A DNA stretch of 64,000 nt from positions 186,001 to 250,000 of the forward strand of contig NZ_SDWJ01000001.1 in assembly GCF_009769755.1 (NCBI RefSeq). Direction: 5' to 3'. The translations under genes were made by a program, and so were the position numbers. The notes under the pieces are model-generated. The model saw nothing but the letters and a program-made list of their open reading frames with translations, searched no databases and was not told where the DNA came from. Positions 33,957 to 44,040 of the stretch are shown piece by piece. Numbering within the stretch: the first letter of the stretch is position 1; each line of letters begins with the position of its first letter. This stretch comes from Sphingorhabdus profundilacus. GTDB lineage: Bacteria; Pseudomonadota; Alphaproteobacteria; Sphingomonadales; Sphingomonadaceae.

Positions 33957-35860
33957 GCGGTCGGGTCCAATGGCGGCGGTTCGGCAGGCTGCCCCTGGAA
34001 TGCGGCATATTTTGCGGCCAGGCGCTGCTCGATATTTCCGCCCCAGCCCGCTTCAAGCGCCTCGAGCGATTTCATGGCCAATTCGCGATCATAGATGAAA
34101 GTCAAAACATCTTTCGCAATTGGCGCGGCGGCGCGCGCACCGCCCATGCCGTGTTCTATGACGACCGCTGCGCCATAACGCGGGTTGTCGACGGGTGCGA
34201 AGCATATGAAAAGACCATGGTCCCGATATTTCCATGCACCGGATTGACCGCGTTGCGCCCCGGCAATCCGCCGGACCTGCGCGGTTCCGGTTTTGCCGGC
34301 CATCATGATGTTTTCTAGCGGAAGCCGGCTGCGAACCGCGGTGCCGGCCCCATTGACGACCAGGTTCATACCATTGCGGACGATATCCAGATGCTCAGTC
34401 GGGAAAGAAAGGAGTGAAGGCGCGGCACGATTGCTCTTAAGGATTTGTGGATGAATATTTAGCCCTGACGCGATGCGAGCCGCCATCAGGCCCAATTGGA
34501 ACGGACTTGCGATAATATAGCCTTGACCAATAACCGCGTTCAATGTGTCGGATTCAGTCCACGCTTGGCCCAATTTGCGTTGTTTCCATTCGCTGTCGGG
34601 AACCGTTCCATAGCGTTGCGAAGGGAAAGGAAGCGGAAATTCCTGACCCAGACCAAGTTCGCGGGCAATGGGTGCGATCTTGTCATAACCGATGCGCCTG
34701 CCCATCGAATAGAAATAGGTGTTGCAGCTTTTCATGATTGCGCTGGTCATATTCATCGTGCCATGTCGGCCCAGGCATTTGAAAACGCGATTGCCCAGCC
34801 GGTACCCGCCAGCACAGAAAACAGTTTCGTCCGGGTCGACTCCATTTTTCAATAAGGCGAGCGCTGCCATCGGCTTCAACGTAGAACCCGGCGGATAAAG
34901 ACCTTGAAGCGCTTTGTTGAGCATCGGAATATGATCGTCCGAATTCAGCATCTTCCATTCAATGCGGCCAATACCATCGGAAAAGCTGTTCGGGTCATAA
35001 CAGGGCATCGACGCCATCGTCAGTATGTCCCCGGTCAGACAGTCGAACACGACAACCGATCCGGATTCAAGTCCAAGGCGGCGCGCTGCGAAATTGTGCA
35101 AGTCGATGTCGATGGTAAGCTGGACCGACTTTCCGGGCGTGTCGGGCCGCGTGGTCAATTCCCTGATAATCTTGCCGCGCGCCGTCACTTCGCTCCTTTT
35201 GGCACCAGGTTCGCCTTGAAGCTTTGCTTCGAGCGTTTTTTCCAGACCATCTTTTCCAACTTTAAAGCCGGGGGTAATGAGCAGGGGGTTTTTGTTCTTT
35301 TGATATTCTTCGGCCGAAACCGTACCGACATAGCCAACGAGATGGCCAACCGCGGCACCGCTGGGATAAAATCGCGAATATCCTTGGCGCGGGCTGACCC
35401 CGGGGAGGTCGGGTAAACGAACACTGACGGCGGCGAAGCGTTCATAATCGAGTCCGTCAGCCACCTGTACTGGCTGGAACCCTTGGGCAAGCTGGAGTTC
35501 CCGGTGAATACGGTCCACATCGTCACTCGACAAGGCAAGCAAATTGGCCAGCGTCGCAATCGTCTCGTCCTTGCGGACGAGGCGATCCGGTATGATATCG
35601 ACGCGAAAATCGGCTCGATTTGTGGCAATCGGCTTGCCATTGCGATCAATGAACCAGCCCCTGCGCGGCGGAATGATTGTCAGGTTGACCCGGTTGCTTT
35701 CAGCCAGAAGTTTGTACTTTTCATTATCGGCAACCGCAATATATGACATTCGCGCAGCGACCGTCGCGCCGATTGCAGCTTGGACACCGCCGACGAAAAT
35801 AGCACGTCGGGAAAATGTGAAATCCAGTTGTCCCGATGTTACCTGCTTTTCGATTTTCAT
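33953..35860 (-). CDS. mrdA: Penicillin-binding protein 2
   Basis: This 635-residue transpeptidase crosslinks peptidoglycan during elongation. It has a short cytoplasmic start and one N-terminal membrane helix (about residues 17-40), a pedestal domain with VNLTIIPPRRGWFIDRNGKPI, and the transpeptidase domain with active-site Ser in GSTLKPMAAL, the SCN motif in IMKSCNTYF and the KTG motif in MAGKTGTAQV. Start and stop overlap mreD and rodA by 4 bp each. Confidence 0.96.
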   Translation of the reverse strand: MKIEKQVTSGQLDFTFSRRAIFVGGVQAAIGATVAARMSYIAVADNEKYKLLAESNRVNLTIIPPRRGWFIDRNGKPIATNRADFRVDIIPDRLVRKDETIATLANLLALSSDDVDRIHRELQLAQGFQPVQVADGLDYERFAAVSVRLPDLPGVSPRQGYSRFYPSGAAVGHLVGYVGTVSAEEYQKNKNPLLITPGFKVGKDGLEKTLEAKLQGEPGAKRSEVTARGKIIRELTTRPDTPGKSVQLTIDIDLHNFAARRLGLESGSVVVFDCLTGDILTMASMPCYDPNSFSDGIGRIEWKMLNSDDHIPMLNKALQGLYPPGSTLKPMAALALLKNGVDPDETVFCAGGYRLGNRVFKCLGRHGTMNMTSAIMKSCNTYFYSMGRRIGYDKIAPIARELGLGQEFPLPFPSQRYGTVPDSEWKQRKLGQAWTESDTLNAVIGQGYIIASPFQLGLMAARIASGLNIHPQILKSNRAAPSLLSFPTEHLDIVRNGMNLVVNGAGTAVRSRLPLENIMMAGKTGTAQVRRIAGAQRGQSGAWKYRDHGLFICFAPVDNPRYGAAVVIEHGMGGARAAAPIAKDVLTFIYDRELAMKSLEALEAGWGGNIEQRLAAKYAAFQGQPAEPPPLDPTA

Positions 35861-36411
35861 GTTGCCAATCGCCAGCTATCCAGTCGCGCACAAATTCGCA
35901 CGACCAGCGGATATAACAATATCGACAGAATGATCTGGGGCAATAATATAGACGGGTGGCTTGCGGCATGCGCCATAGCAGTGATCCACAGACCGCCCAA
36001 GAGCGTGGCGATCGTCAACAATGCTGCGATCAGCCAATCTTGAATATGGTCGCGCCAGATCGCCCTGGAATCGATGATCTCAATAGTTAGCATGGCCAAT
36101 GACCATAGAAGGCCTGCACTTCCAAAGGGTTGTCCACTGAAAATATCATCTGTTAAACCAAAGGGTACGCCTGACCAAACCGGTAAAAGCCCAGGTCGCA
36201 TAAGCCGCCATGCCAGAAACATCAAAAACCCGAATGGTGGAAGGATGGGCAGCGGCGCATAAATTGGCAAAGTAGTAATCATTGAAGCCATGACCACCGA
36301 TGCTATCGGTATTGCCAGCATTTTGAGCGTCGATTGTTCGCGGTCGAACCGGCTTTCATATTCGCGACCGGGTCGCAATGGCAAACGGATCGCGGTAACT
36401 GGGTTTTTCAC
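35857..36411 (-). CDS. mreD: Rod-shape determining protein MreD
   Basis: This 184-residue inner-membrane protein has about five hydrophobic helices, the motif LPILPPFGFLMFLAWRLMRPGLLPVW in part, and the conserved GLTDDIFSGQPFGSAGLLWS region (about residues 85-104). Sequence conservation in MreD is low, so the call rests on position between mreC and mrdA, length and topology. Overlaps both neighbours by 4 bp. Confidence 0.88.
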   Translation of the reverse strand: MKNPVTAIRLPLRPGREYESRFDREQSTLKMLAIPIASVVMASMITTLPIYAPLPILPPFGFLMFLAWRLMRPGLLPVWSGVPFGLTDDIFSGQPFGSAGLLWSLAMLTIEIIDSRAIWRDHIQDWLIAALLTIATLLGGLWITAMAHAASHPSILLPQIILSILLYPLVVRICARLDSWRLAT

Positions 36412-37310
36412 TCGGTCACCTCTTTGACCATGCCATCTGGTGCGACCGCCTGTTGCGCTTTACGCGCCTCGGCCTGATAAGCGCGCATCACTACGGCATA
36501 AGGTGAATTTGAAGGATCGGCCAAAGGGCGGGCAAGAGCGCCATCATTCGTCTTTCGAATGACGCGGGCAAATGGAATATTGGGCTGATAGAGACCGCCA
36601 TTGCCGGACGTTACGATGATGTCACCAACCTTGAACGGACTCTCACCAAGATTGAGGGGTTTAATCACGACCAGTCCATTGCCAAGCCCGGCTGAAAATG
36701 CAGGGAGTCCGTCTTTTACCCGCATGACCGGGACGAAGTTTTCTGCATCGGTGATTAGTAATATTCGGGCTGTGGTTGGTCCGGTCTCGATTACGCGCCC
36801 GATTAGTCCGGCGGGCCCGCGAACAGGTTGCGCTCGTTCAACGCCATAATTTGTCCCGATGGAAAGCGTAGCGACGCGCCGGGTGCTTGATGCGGTTGAG
36901 CTGATGATTCGGCCAACAGCAATCTGCTCCGACATTTCCTCTTTCAATTTCAAGATGCCTCGCAGACGTGCATTTTCGACTTTCAACGCCCGGGCTTCGA
37001 TCAACTTTGTCCGGCTTGCCGCTACTTCTTTGGTGAGGGCCGCATTTTTGGACGCCGCATCCAGATAAGCCGACATATTGCTGCCAATTTCGTTGCTGCT
37101 CCGGCGAATATTATTGAAAAACCGTGCAATCGGGGCAGTGATTTCTGCACCGACAGTTCGCAATGCTGCGAACCCCGTCGGATCAGCCACCGATATAATT
37201 AGCAACAAAGCAGCCACCACCGTTCCTGCAATCGCGATTACATAAGTCGCGAACAGGCCATATTGCGCCTTCCGGGAAAATCCGGGGCGCCGATGGGGTG
37301 GCGGCGCCAT
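36408..37310 (-). CDS. mreC: Cell-shape protein MreC
   Basis: This 300-residue bitopic protein connects MreB to periplasmic synthases and activates PBP2. It has an N-terminal membrane helix (about residues 15-38), a coiled-coil stretch (about 65-110, ASKNAALTKEVAASRTKLIEAR in part), and the beta-domain with VGRIISSTASSTRRVATLSIG, GPAGLIGRVIETGP and VGDIIVTSGNGGLYQPNIP in part. It lies between mreB and mreD. Confidence 0.95.
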   Translation of the reverse strand: MAPPPHRRPGFSRKAQYGLFATYVIAIAGTVVAALLLIISVADPTGFAALRTVGAEITAPIARFFNNIRRSSNEIGSNMSAYLDAASKNAALTKEVAASRTKLIEARALKVENARLRGILKLKEEMSEQIAVGRIISSTASSTRRVATLSIGTNYGVERAQPVRGPAGLIGRVIETGPTTARILLITDAENFVPVMRVKDGLPAFSAGLGNGLVVIKPLNLGESPFKVGDIIVTSGNGGLYQPNIPFARVIRKTNDGALARPLADPSNSPYAVVMRAYQAEARKAQQAVAPDGMVKEVTE

Positions 37311-37324
37311 GCTGAAATCCTAAA

Positions 37325-38365
<1,041 letters not shown>

Positions 38366-38527
38366 TTAATGTCCACCCAATCCAAGTCTGGTCAGAATCC
38401 TTTTGAGCGCGCCCAAAACAATCGCGCGGTCCTAGCGGAATTTGCTGTTTTTAAAAACAGGTATTTGGCTGGAATGCGAACGATTAAGGAGTCGCCTGCA
38501 CGGGCCGCTTGGGCTAGGAATGTCGAC

Positions 38528-40342
38528 ATGTCAATAAGAAGACTTCCGGAAAATCTGGTCAATCGCATTGCTGCCGGTGAAGTGGTAGAAAGACCGGCCA
38601 GTGCGTTGAAGGAACTGGTTGAAAATGCCATCGATTCCGGTGCGCGAAATATCGCCGTCCGCCTCGCTTCGGGTGGCATTGATCTGATCGAGGTTGCCGA
38701 CGATGGTTGCGGTATGTCGCCGGATGATATGGCATTGGCGTTGGAACGTCACGCCACGTCTAAATTACCGGGCGAGGATATTGATCTGGTTGCTACACTG
38801 GGCTTTCGCGGCGAAGCATTGCCTTCGATTGCGAGTGTGTCGACCTTGGCTATGGACAGCAGAGTAAGCGGCCGGGAAGGATGGCGGCGCGTTGTCGACC
38901 ACGGCGTGTTGACGCACGAAGGTCCTACCGCATTGCCACCCGGAACCCGGGTGCGGGTCGAAAATCTATTTGGCAAAGTACCCGCTCGACGCAAATTCCT
39001 GCGTAGTCCGCGTGCAGAATATGCGGCTGCACTTGACACCATAAAACGGCTGGCAATGGCGCGTCCCGATATCGGGTTCACGGTCGAGCATGATGGTCGC
39101 CGCGTTCTTGCGGTCCAGCCGGATATGCAGCGTCCCGAAAGGGTGGCAGCGTTGACCAACGCGGAGTTGATCGACAATAGCGTGGGCCTCGACTTCGAAC
39201 GCGAAGGAGTGCGTTTGGGCGGTATTGCCAGCCTGCCGACTTACAATCGCGGCATATCCGACCATCAATTTCTGTTTGTGAACGGGCGACCTGTTAAGGA
39301 CAAGCTGTTGATCGGGGCGGTACGCGGCGCTTATGCCGAAATGCTGGCGAGAGACCGTCATGCCGTCGTGGCGCTGTTTCTCGACCTTCCGTTCACCGAG
39401 GTTGATGTGAACGTCCATCCTGCCAAAACCGAAGTTCGCTTTCGGGAACCTGCGCTCATTCGTGGCATGATCGTTTCCGGTCTGCGCCACGCACTGGACC
39501 AGTCGGGATTTCGCGCCGTGCAACGCCCCGCTGCCGATGCGCTTTCTGCCTGGCAACAAGAACCGGTGCGGACGGCGCAGGGTGATATTTTTGCCGCACC
39601 ACGCACATTTTATCAGGGCAACTACGCCCCCTCTTTTTCGTCGCTGGCCGAAAAGCGGACCAGTTTTGGGGATATGCGCGGTATCGTCGGCGAGGATCTT
39701 GCACCGCTGATGGGCCGCGCTGCCGAAGCAACCGACCCTGTCCCGGAAAGCCGCAGCCATCCGCTCGGCGTCGCACGCGGGCAGGTGGCGAACACTTACA
39801 TCGTGGCCGAAGCCGAAGATGGCCTGGTCATTGTGGATCAACACGCCGCGCATGAAAGGCTCGTGCTTGAACGGATGCGCGGGGCAATGGCGCAGGCAGG
39901 CGGTGCCGTCCCATCGCAGGCGTTGTTGCTTCCGCAAGTTGTTGAGCTGGACGAATCCGCCTGCGACCGGCTAGAGGCGCGTTTGGAAGAGCTGTCTGCC
40001 TTTGGCCTCGAACTTGAACGCTTTGGTCCGGGCGCAATACTGGTCCGCGCAACGCCCGCAATGCTCCGCGGCGGTGATGCCAAAGGATTGATCGAGGATC
40101 TGGCCGACGACCTTGCGGCCTATGATCAGGCCCTGTCGCTGAAAGAACGCATCGACCATGTCGCAGCCACCATGGCGTGCCACGGGTCAGTGCGGGCGGG
40201 GCGCGTGCTGTCAGTCCCCGAGATGAACGCGCTGCTCCGCGAAATGGAAGTGACGCCGCGTTCGGGGCAGTGCAATCATGGGCGTCCGACTTGGGTGAAG
40301 CTGGCGCTCGGCGATGTTGAAAAGCTGTTCGGCCGAAAATAA
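38528..40342 (+). CDS. mutL: DNA mismatch repair endonuclease MutL
   Basis: This 604-residue protein couples MutS mismatch recognition to strand removal. The GHKL ATPase part shows LVENAIDSGA, VADDGCGM and TLGFRGEALPSI. The C-terminal part has the metal-binding endonuclease motif DQHAAHERLVLE plus MACHGSVRAG, QCNHGRPTWV and a final LFGRK, so it should nick DNA itself rather than depend on MutH. The frame is open 5' to 38369, but the ATG at 38528 (MSIRRLPENLVNRIAAGEV) gives the normal N-terminus. Confidence 0.95.
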   Translation: MSIRRLPENLVNRIAAGEVVERPASALKELVENAIDSGARNIAVRLASGGIDLIEVADDGCGMSPDDMALALERHATSKLPGEDIDLVATLGFRGEALPSIASVSTLAMDSRVSGREGWRRVVDHGVLTHEGPTALPPGTRVRVENLFGKVPARRKFLRSPRAEYAAALDTIKRLAMARPDIGFTVEHDGRRVLAVQPDMQRPERVAALTNAELIDNSVGLDFEREGVRLGGIASLPTYNRGISDHQFLFVNGRPVKDKLLIGAVRGAYAEMLARDRHAVVALFLDLPFTEVDVNVHPAKTEVRFREPALIRGMIVSGLRHALDQSGFRAVQRPAADALSAWQQEPVRTAQGDIFAAPRTFYQGNYAPSFSSLAEKRTSFGDMRGIVGEDLAPLMGRAAEATDPVPESRSHPLGVARGQVANTYIVAEAEDGLVIVDQHAAHERLVLERMRGAMAQAGGAVPSQALLLPQVVELDESACDRLEARLEELSAFGLELERFGPGAILVRATPAMLRGGDAKGLIEDLADDLAAYDQALSLKERIDHVAATMACHGSVRAGRVLSVPEMNALLREMEVTPRSGQCNHGRPTWVKLALGDVEKLFGRK

Positions 40343-40394
40343 TTTTCTCGCAATCGACGAAAGGGCAATGACGATGCAACATAACTTCTGGTGG

Positions 40395-40850
40395 TTACGC
40401 GCTTCCCAGCATCCATCCTATGACTAGCCCGATAGCCGTACCCATTATCGTAAGCGTAACTCCGAAAATGGCATTCATCCTCACAAGTGGCGATGTGTGT
40501 GTCCACAAAAATTTAGGTTGATTTAACATCTGATTTACAGGCTCGATAGAAATTCGATTGGTTGCCGGTAATCTAGGTACTCCAAGCCTGCGCCTATCTT
40601 CATATTGCAGTGCTATCTGCCCCTTAGTTAAGCAGTCTTTGCCCGTAGAAGCGCGAACGATTCGAATGATGGAATTGGAAATCCCCTCTCCAGAATGGCA
40701 TGATATCCTTACCAAAGCATCGCGTCCGCCAAGTTGCTTTAATGTGTCACCAGTTACCCTGATAACTCCCACATCTAAATCCTGATTTTGTGTATGAATG
40801 CTCGTAAAAGAGCGTATTTCAAACATACCTGAAATGGGCTTATTCGACAT
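40395..40850 (-). CDS. Unrecognised C-tail-anchored protein, possible double-psi barrel
   Basis: This 151-residue protein is not recognised as a named family. It begins MSNKPISGMFEIRSF, has a beta-rich middle (about 25-105) and ends in one hydrophobic segment (about 126-150, FGVTLTIMGTAIGLVIGWML), which would anchor the domain at the membrane. The segment DALVRISCHSGEGISNSIIR...GQIALQYEDRRRLGV...ISIEPV resembles the rhythm of Cdc48-N-type double-psi barrels (inference). It lies alone between mutL and 41234, in sequence more AT-rich than its neighbours, with no clear ribosome site. Possibly horizontally acquired. Confidence 0.5.
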   Translation of the reverse strand: MSNKPISGMFEIRSFTSIHTQNQDLDVGVIRVTGDTLKQLGGRDALVRISCHSGEGISNSIIRIVRASTGKDCLTKGQIALQYEDRRRLGVPRLPATNRISIEPVNQMLNQPKFLWTHTSPLVRMNAIFGVTLTIMGTAIGLVIGWMLGSA

Positions 40851-40970
40851 AGATGTTGTTCCGAGTTTGCGAAAAAAATCACGACTACGTATATTTCTAT
40901 GTTTTAGATATCTGATTCACAAAGAAAATCTGGTCCGAAATGATGTTAACTTAATAGATTTTCAAATCCC

Positions 40971-41042
40971 CACCGCTGAACTTGTTTCGGTTGCTCAGTC
41001 TTTTGAAGTTTGAATCTCAGACCATGAAACAAGTTCCTGCCG
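40971..41042. repeat. Degenerate inverted copy of the CTGAACTTGTTTC repeat family
   Basis: GCTGAACTTGTTTCGGTTGC is answered about 30 bp later by ATGAAACAAGTTCCTGCCG. The outer parts have drifted compared with the intact pairs at 6467-6558 and 20629-20774. Confidence 0.6.
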
Positions 41043-41177
41043 AAGGAGGAGAAACAACTTAAGGGAGGGGCAAATGGCCAATTTCGGCTAACGCAGTAAG
41101 AACACAAAGCCTTTACGTTCATTGCGGCGCCGAAAGGTTCAAGCGAAGGAACATATTTCGCTTGGAAAAAATAGGAA

Positions 41178-41206
41178 GATCTCAATTAACTGAGCTAAGG
41201 CATTGA
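41178..41206 (-). pseudogene. tRNA 5'-half-like fragment
   Basis: The plus-strand 12-mer AACTGAGCTAAG (41188-41199) is identical to the D-arm region of the tRNA-Lys gene in this window. On the minus strand CCTTAGCTCAGTTAATTGAGA can form a short D-arm, but no anticodon or T arm follows. It may be the scar of an integration at a tRNA gene, or chance. Confidence 0.3.
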
Positions 41207-41233
41207 TACCTGAGACAACAAAAAACTCTAGCT

Positions 41234-42544
41234 TCAATGACCTATGGATAATTTTGCGAACAGAGTGAAACCCAACGGGCTTTTGCCATATGCTGCATCC
41301 AGCGCATTGGGCTTGGCGAAGGCCGACGCCGAGCCGCCCAGCGCCAGGTTTAGCGGGCCGGTTAAAGGCAGGCGATAGGCGTAGCCCGCCTGAAATTTGC
41401 TCACACGAAATGGCACTTCGTGTAGAGGGCTGAGGTCGTCCGGAAACAGCTCGTCATTCTTCACATTTTCGAAGCGGCCAAAGACGCTGTGATGATCATC
41501 AATATCCCAATTGGCCTCTAACAGATAGGCCGTCAGCGTCGGACCCGGATCACGGTTCTTGGCCGAGAAAGCGGCGGTCGCTGTCAGACCATTGCCGTTT
41601 GCATAATGCGCGCTGGCGGTGGTGCGATGTTCATTCTCGTCGGGGTGGATGGTGAATTCCGGCTGCTTCAGAAATCCGTGGCTGACCTGAATGGCCCAAT
41701 CTGGCGATGGGGTGAAGGCTGCACGGAGCGACCAACTGTCGAACCTCGGTTTTTCAATGTTCCAGCGGTCTTCATCTGGTTCGCGACCTGTGAACAGTGA
41801 TGCTTCTACTTGGAATTTCTCGGACGAAAAACCAAGCGTGGCAACGCCATAAGTGATGTGGCTGCTGTCGAACCAGTGGTGGGTGATCGGCGCTTCGGGG
41901 TTCAGTTTGGCCGATCCGCGGTGCATGAACGCCGATGGTCCGAGTGCAGGTTCGCCTACCGGTCCACCATAAAGGTACAGGCTGCTGCCTGAGGCAACAT
42001 CGATATCGATCCGGGCGGCGAGTTCCATGAACAGGTCATGGGGATGTTGGCGATCGACCAAAGGTTCGCCTCCCGCTGTTTCGCCGATGGCAAATAAACT
42101 GGGATAACCGCGATTGGACATTAGCGGTTCAAGGCTGAACATTGATTTGAACTGGAACCGACCGCCCTCAAAGGACCGTTCTGCAGTCAACATCGCCATC
42201 GATTGCACATAAGTCTTGTCGTCACCGCGCGGGCCGGACTGGTCAGTGTAAACACCCCATACATAACCATGTGTCATAACCATCCAGTCATGGGCAATTT
42301 CGAGATGCAGCCCATGCATGCCACCTTCATTCCCGGGCAGCCGCGAAGTGCCGGAGCCTTCTGCAGAAACTGAAATCCGGCGGTCTGCAATTACGACCTC
42401 ACCTTCCGGTTCAGTTACGGCATGCCCCATTTGCGAATGGTCCATCTGGCCATGATCCTGAGCCGCTGCGGGTACCGACAGGCAGCCCAAAGACGGGGCG
42501 AACAATGCCCAAAAGACTGTTCTGCCCCGATCTGAAAACGCCAT
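41234..42544 (-). CDS. His/Met-rich outer-membrane protein, copper-resistance associated type
   Basis: This 436-residue exported protein has a signal peptide (cut near AAAQ at 28-29) and then a short metal-binding-like segment DHGQMDHSQMGH. The rest (about 60-436) is rich in amphipathic strands (EIAHDWMVMTHGYVWGVY, RFQFKSMFSLEP, KFQAGYAYRL, FTLFAKLSIGH) and looks like a beta-barrel. Similar proteins are found in copper-resistance clusters of proteobacteria, but no copA or copB is present here, so a metal role is inferred from composition only. It is followed on the same strand by no close gene; ychF lies 9 bp upstream. Confidence 0.7.
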   Translation of the reverse strand: MAFSDRGRTVFWALFAPSLGCLSVPAAAQDHGQMDHSQMGHAVTEPEGEVVIADRRISVSAEGSGTSRLPGNEGGMHGLHLEIAHDWMVMTHGYVWGVYTDQSGPRGDDKTYVQSMAMLTAERSFEGGRFQFKSMFSLEPLMSNRGYPSLFAIGETAGGEPLVDRQHPHDLFMELAARIDIDVASGSSLYLYGGPVGEPALGPSAFMHRGSAKLNPEAPITHHWFDSSHITYGVATLGFSSEKFQVEASLFTGREPDEDRWNIEKPRFDSWSLRAAFTPSPDWAIQVSHGFLKQPEFTIHPDENEHRTTASAHYANGNGLTATAAFSAKNRDPGPTLTAYLLEANWDIDDHHSVFGRFENVKNDELFPDDLSPLHEVPFRVSKFQAGYAYRLPLTGPLNLALGGSASAFAKPNALDAAYGKSPLGFTLFAKLSIGH

Positions 42545-42553
42545 TACTTTGCC

Positions 42554-43654
42554 TTAGACATTGAAACGGAACAACATGATATCACCGTCTTTGACGAGAT
42601 ATTCCTTGCCTTCTGAACGCCATTTACCAGCTTCTTTCGCACCTGCTTCGCCATTATACTGGACATAATCTTCAAAGGCCATGGTTTCGGCGCGGATGAA
42701 GCCTTTTTCGAAATCGCTGTGGATTGCCCCGGCGGCATTAGGGGCAGTCGCCCCTTTCGTCACGGTCCATGCCCGAGCCTCTTTGGGGCCGACTGTGAAG
42801 AAAGTGATTAGGTGCAAAAGTTCATAGCCCGATCGGATAACCCGCGCCAGACCCGTTTCAGTCAGCCCGAGATCCTCCAGAAAAACCTCTCGATCTTCGG
42901 CGGGCATGGTTGAAATCTCCGCTTCGATAGCGGCAGATACGACAACCGCTTCAGCGCCTTCCGCCGTCGCCTTATCAAAAACCTTTGCCGATAAAGCGTT
43001 ACCGTTCGCCGCGCTCGCCTCTTCGACGTTACAGACATAGAGCACCGGTTTGGCCGTCAGCAATTGGGCCATCTGGAAATGGCGCTCTTCTTCGGCATCG
43101 TCGCGTTTGGTCAGTCGCGCCGGCTTGCCATCCCGCAACAGGTCGAGTGTGCGACTTAACACTGTGGCGCTGATTTTAGCTTCCTTGTCGCCTTGCGTGC
43201 CTTTTTTGACCAGGTTTGGAACCCGCTTTTCCAGCGATTCCAGATCTGACAGCATCAATTCGGTTTCCACCGTTTCGGCATCCGAGATTGGGTCTATCTT
43301 GTTGTCGACATGCTGAATATCGTCATTTTCAAAGCAACGCAAAACATGGACGATGGCATCCACTTCACGGATGTTGCCCAGAAACTGATTTCCCAGGCCT
43401 TCGCCTTTAGAGGCACCACGCACCAGGCCTGCAATGTCAACAAAGCCAAGTTGCGTTTCGATAATCTTCTGGCTGCCACCAATTTTGGCAATGCTTTCCA
43501 AACGCGGGTCGGGCACGGCCACATTACCGATATTTGGTTCAATCGTGCAAAACGGATAGTTGGCAGCTTGCGCGGCGGCAGTTTGCGTCAGTGCGTTGAA
43601 CAGGGTGGACTTGCCCACATTGGGGAGCCCCACAATACCGCATTTGAAACCCAT
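42554..43654 (-). CDS. ychF: Redox-regulated ATPase YchF (Obg family)
   Basis: This 366-residue P-loop protein binds ribosomes and prefers ATP over GTP. The N-terminal FKCGIVGLPNVGKSTLFNAL (about residues 3-22) holds the P-loop, DIAGLVRGASKGEGLG is the switch region, and the fourth motif reads CNVEEA instead of NKxD, the change known to give ATP preference. The C-terminal TGS domain is present with final YLVKDGDIMLFRFNV. Full length; it heads this minus-strand pair. Confidence 0.97.
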   Translation of the reverse strand: MGFKCGIVGLPNVGKSTLFNALTQTAAAQAANYPFCTIEPNIGNVAVPDPRLESIAKIGGSQKIIETQLGFVDIAGLVRGASKGEGLGNQFLGNIREVDAIVHVLRCFENDDIQHVDNKIDPISDAETVETELMLSDLESLEKRVPNLVKKGTQGDKEAKISATVLSRTLDLLRDGKPARLTKRDDAEEERHFQMAQLLTAKPVLYVCNVEEASAANGNALSAKVFDKATAEGAEAVVVSAAIEAEISTMPAEDREVFLEDLGLTETGLARVIRSGYELLHLITFFTVGPKEARAWTVTKGATAPNAAGAIHSDFEKGFIRAETMAFEDYVQYNGEAGAKEAGKWRSEGKEYLVKDGDIMLFRFNV

Positions 43655-43721
43655 GATAACCTACTCTTGACTTGGACTGGAGGAGCGCCTTTAGCGCCTG
43701 AATTCGAAAAAGGGGAGCAAA

Positions 43722-43991
43722 ATGGAACAGCTTTGGTCAGGCCTTGGAATCTTTCTGGATTTTGCGACAATCATCGCATCGGCTTTGGCGGCATGGTTCT
43801 GGTATCTGGCCAGTATCCAGACCGTGCACAGGGTCCACGCATCCGAAACTTTCGACTATCATGACCTGAACCGGATTATCGTAGTCATCAATCGCAATTC
43901 CATGCGAAGCCGCAGGGGCGCATTGGCGAGTGCGGTAGCGGCGGCACTTTTGGCAATTGACCTGGGTTTTTATCATCTGATGGCGCTGTGA
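43722..43991 (+). CDS. Small hypothetical membrane protein
   Basis: This 89-residue protein has two hydrophobic segments (about 7-32 and 66-88) flanking a polar loop with HRVHASETFDYHDLNRIIVVINRN. The ATG follows AAAAGGGGAGCAAA, a good ribosome site, and codon usage resembles its neighbours, so expression is likely. It lies divergent from ychF and convergent with the kinase-like gene at 44041. No family is recognised. Confidence 0.65.
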   Translation: MEQLWSGLGIFLDFATIIASALAAWFWYLASIQTVHRVHASETFDYHDLNRIIVVINRNSMRSRRGALASAVAAALLAIDLGFYHLMAL

Positions 43992-44040
43992 TGGCATCAG
44001 CCCTGAGAAAATCGCCTGCGGTCTTCGAGCGTTCTTCGTT

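Larger units (their letters stand above)
40851..41233. other. Gene-free AT-rich 383 bp with repeat and tRNA-like fragments
   Basis: No credible gene was found. The stretch contains a degenerate CTGAACTTGTTTC...GAAACAAGTTC pair (40971-41042), a CAAGCGAA/TTCGCTTG hairpin near 41142-41166, and a tRNA D-arm-like fragment at 41178-41206. It must also carry the promoter of the 40395-40850 gene. Confidence 0.5.

Noticed and set aside
38445-38460. CTGTTTTTAAAAACAG palindrome upstream of mutL
   Set aside because: Perfect but low complexity; may be a promoter element, but nothing links it to a factor.
40946-41185. 79-codon minus-strand frame in the AT-rich gap
   Set aside because: It runs through a repeat copy and stops at the tRNA-like fragment; no start signal or family pattern.
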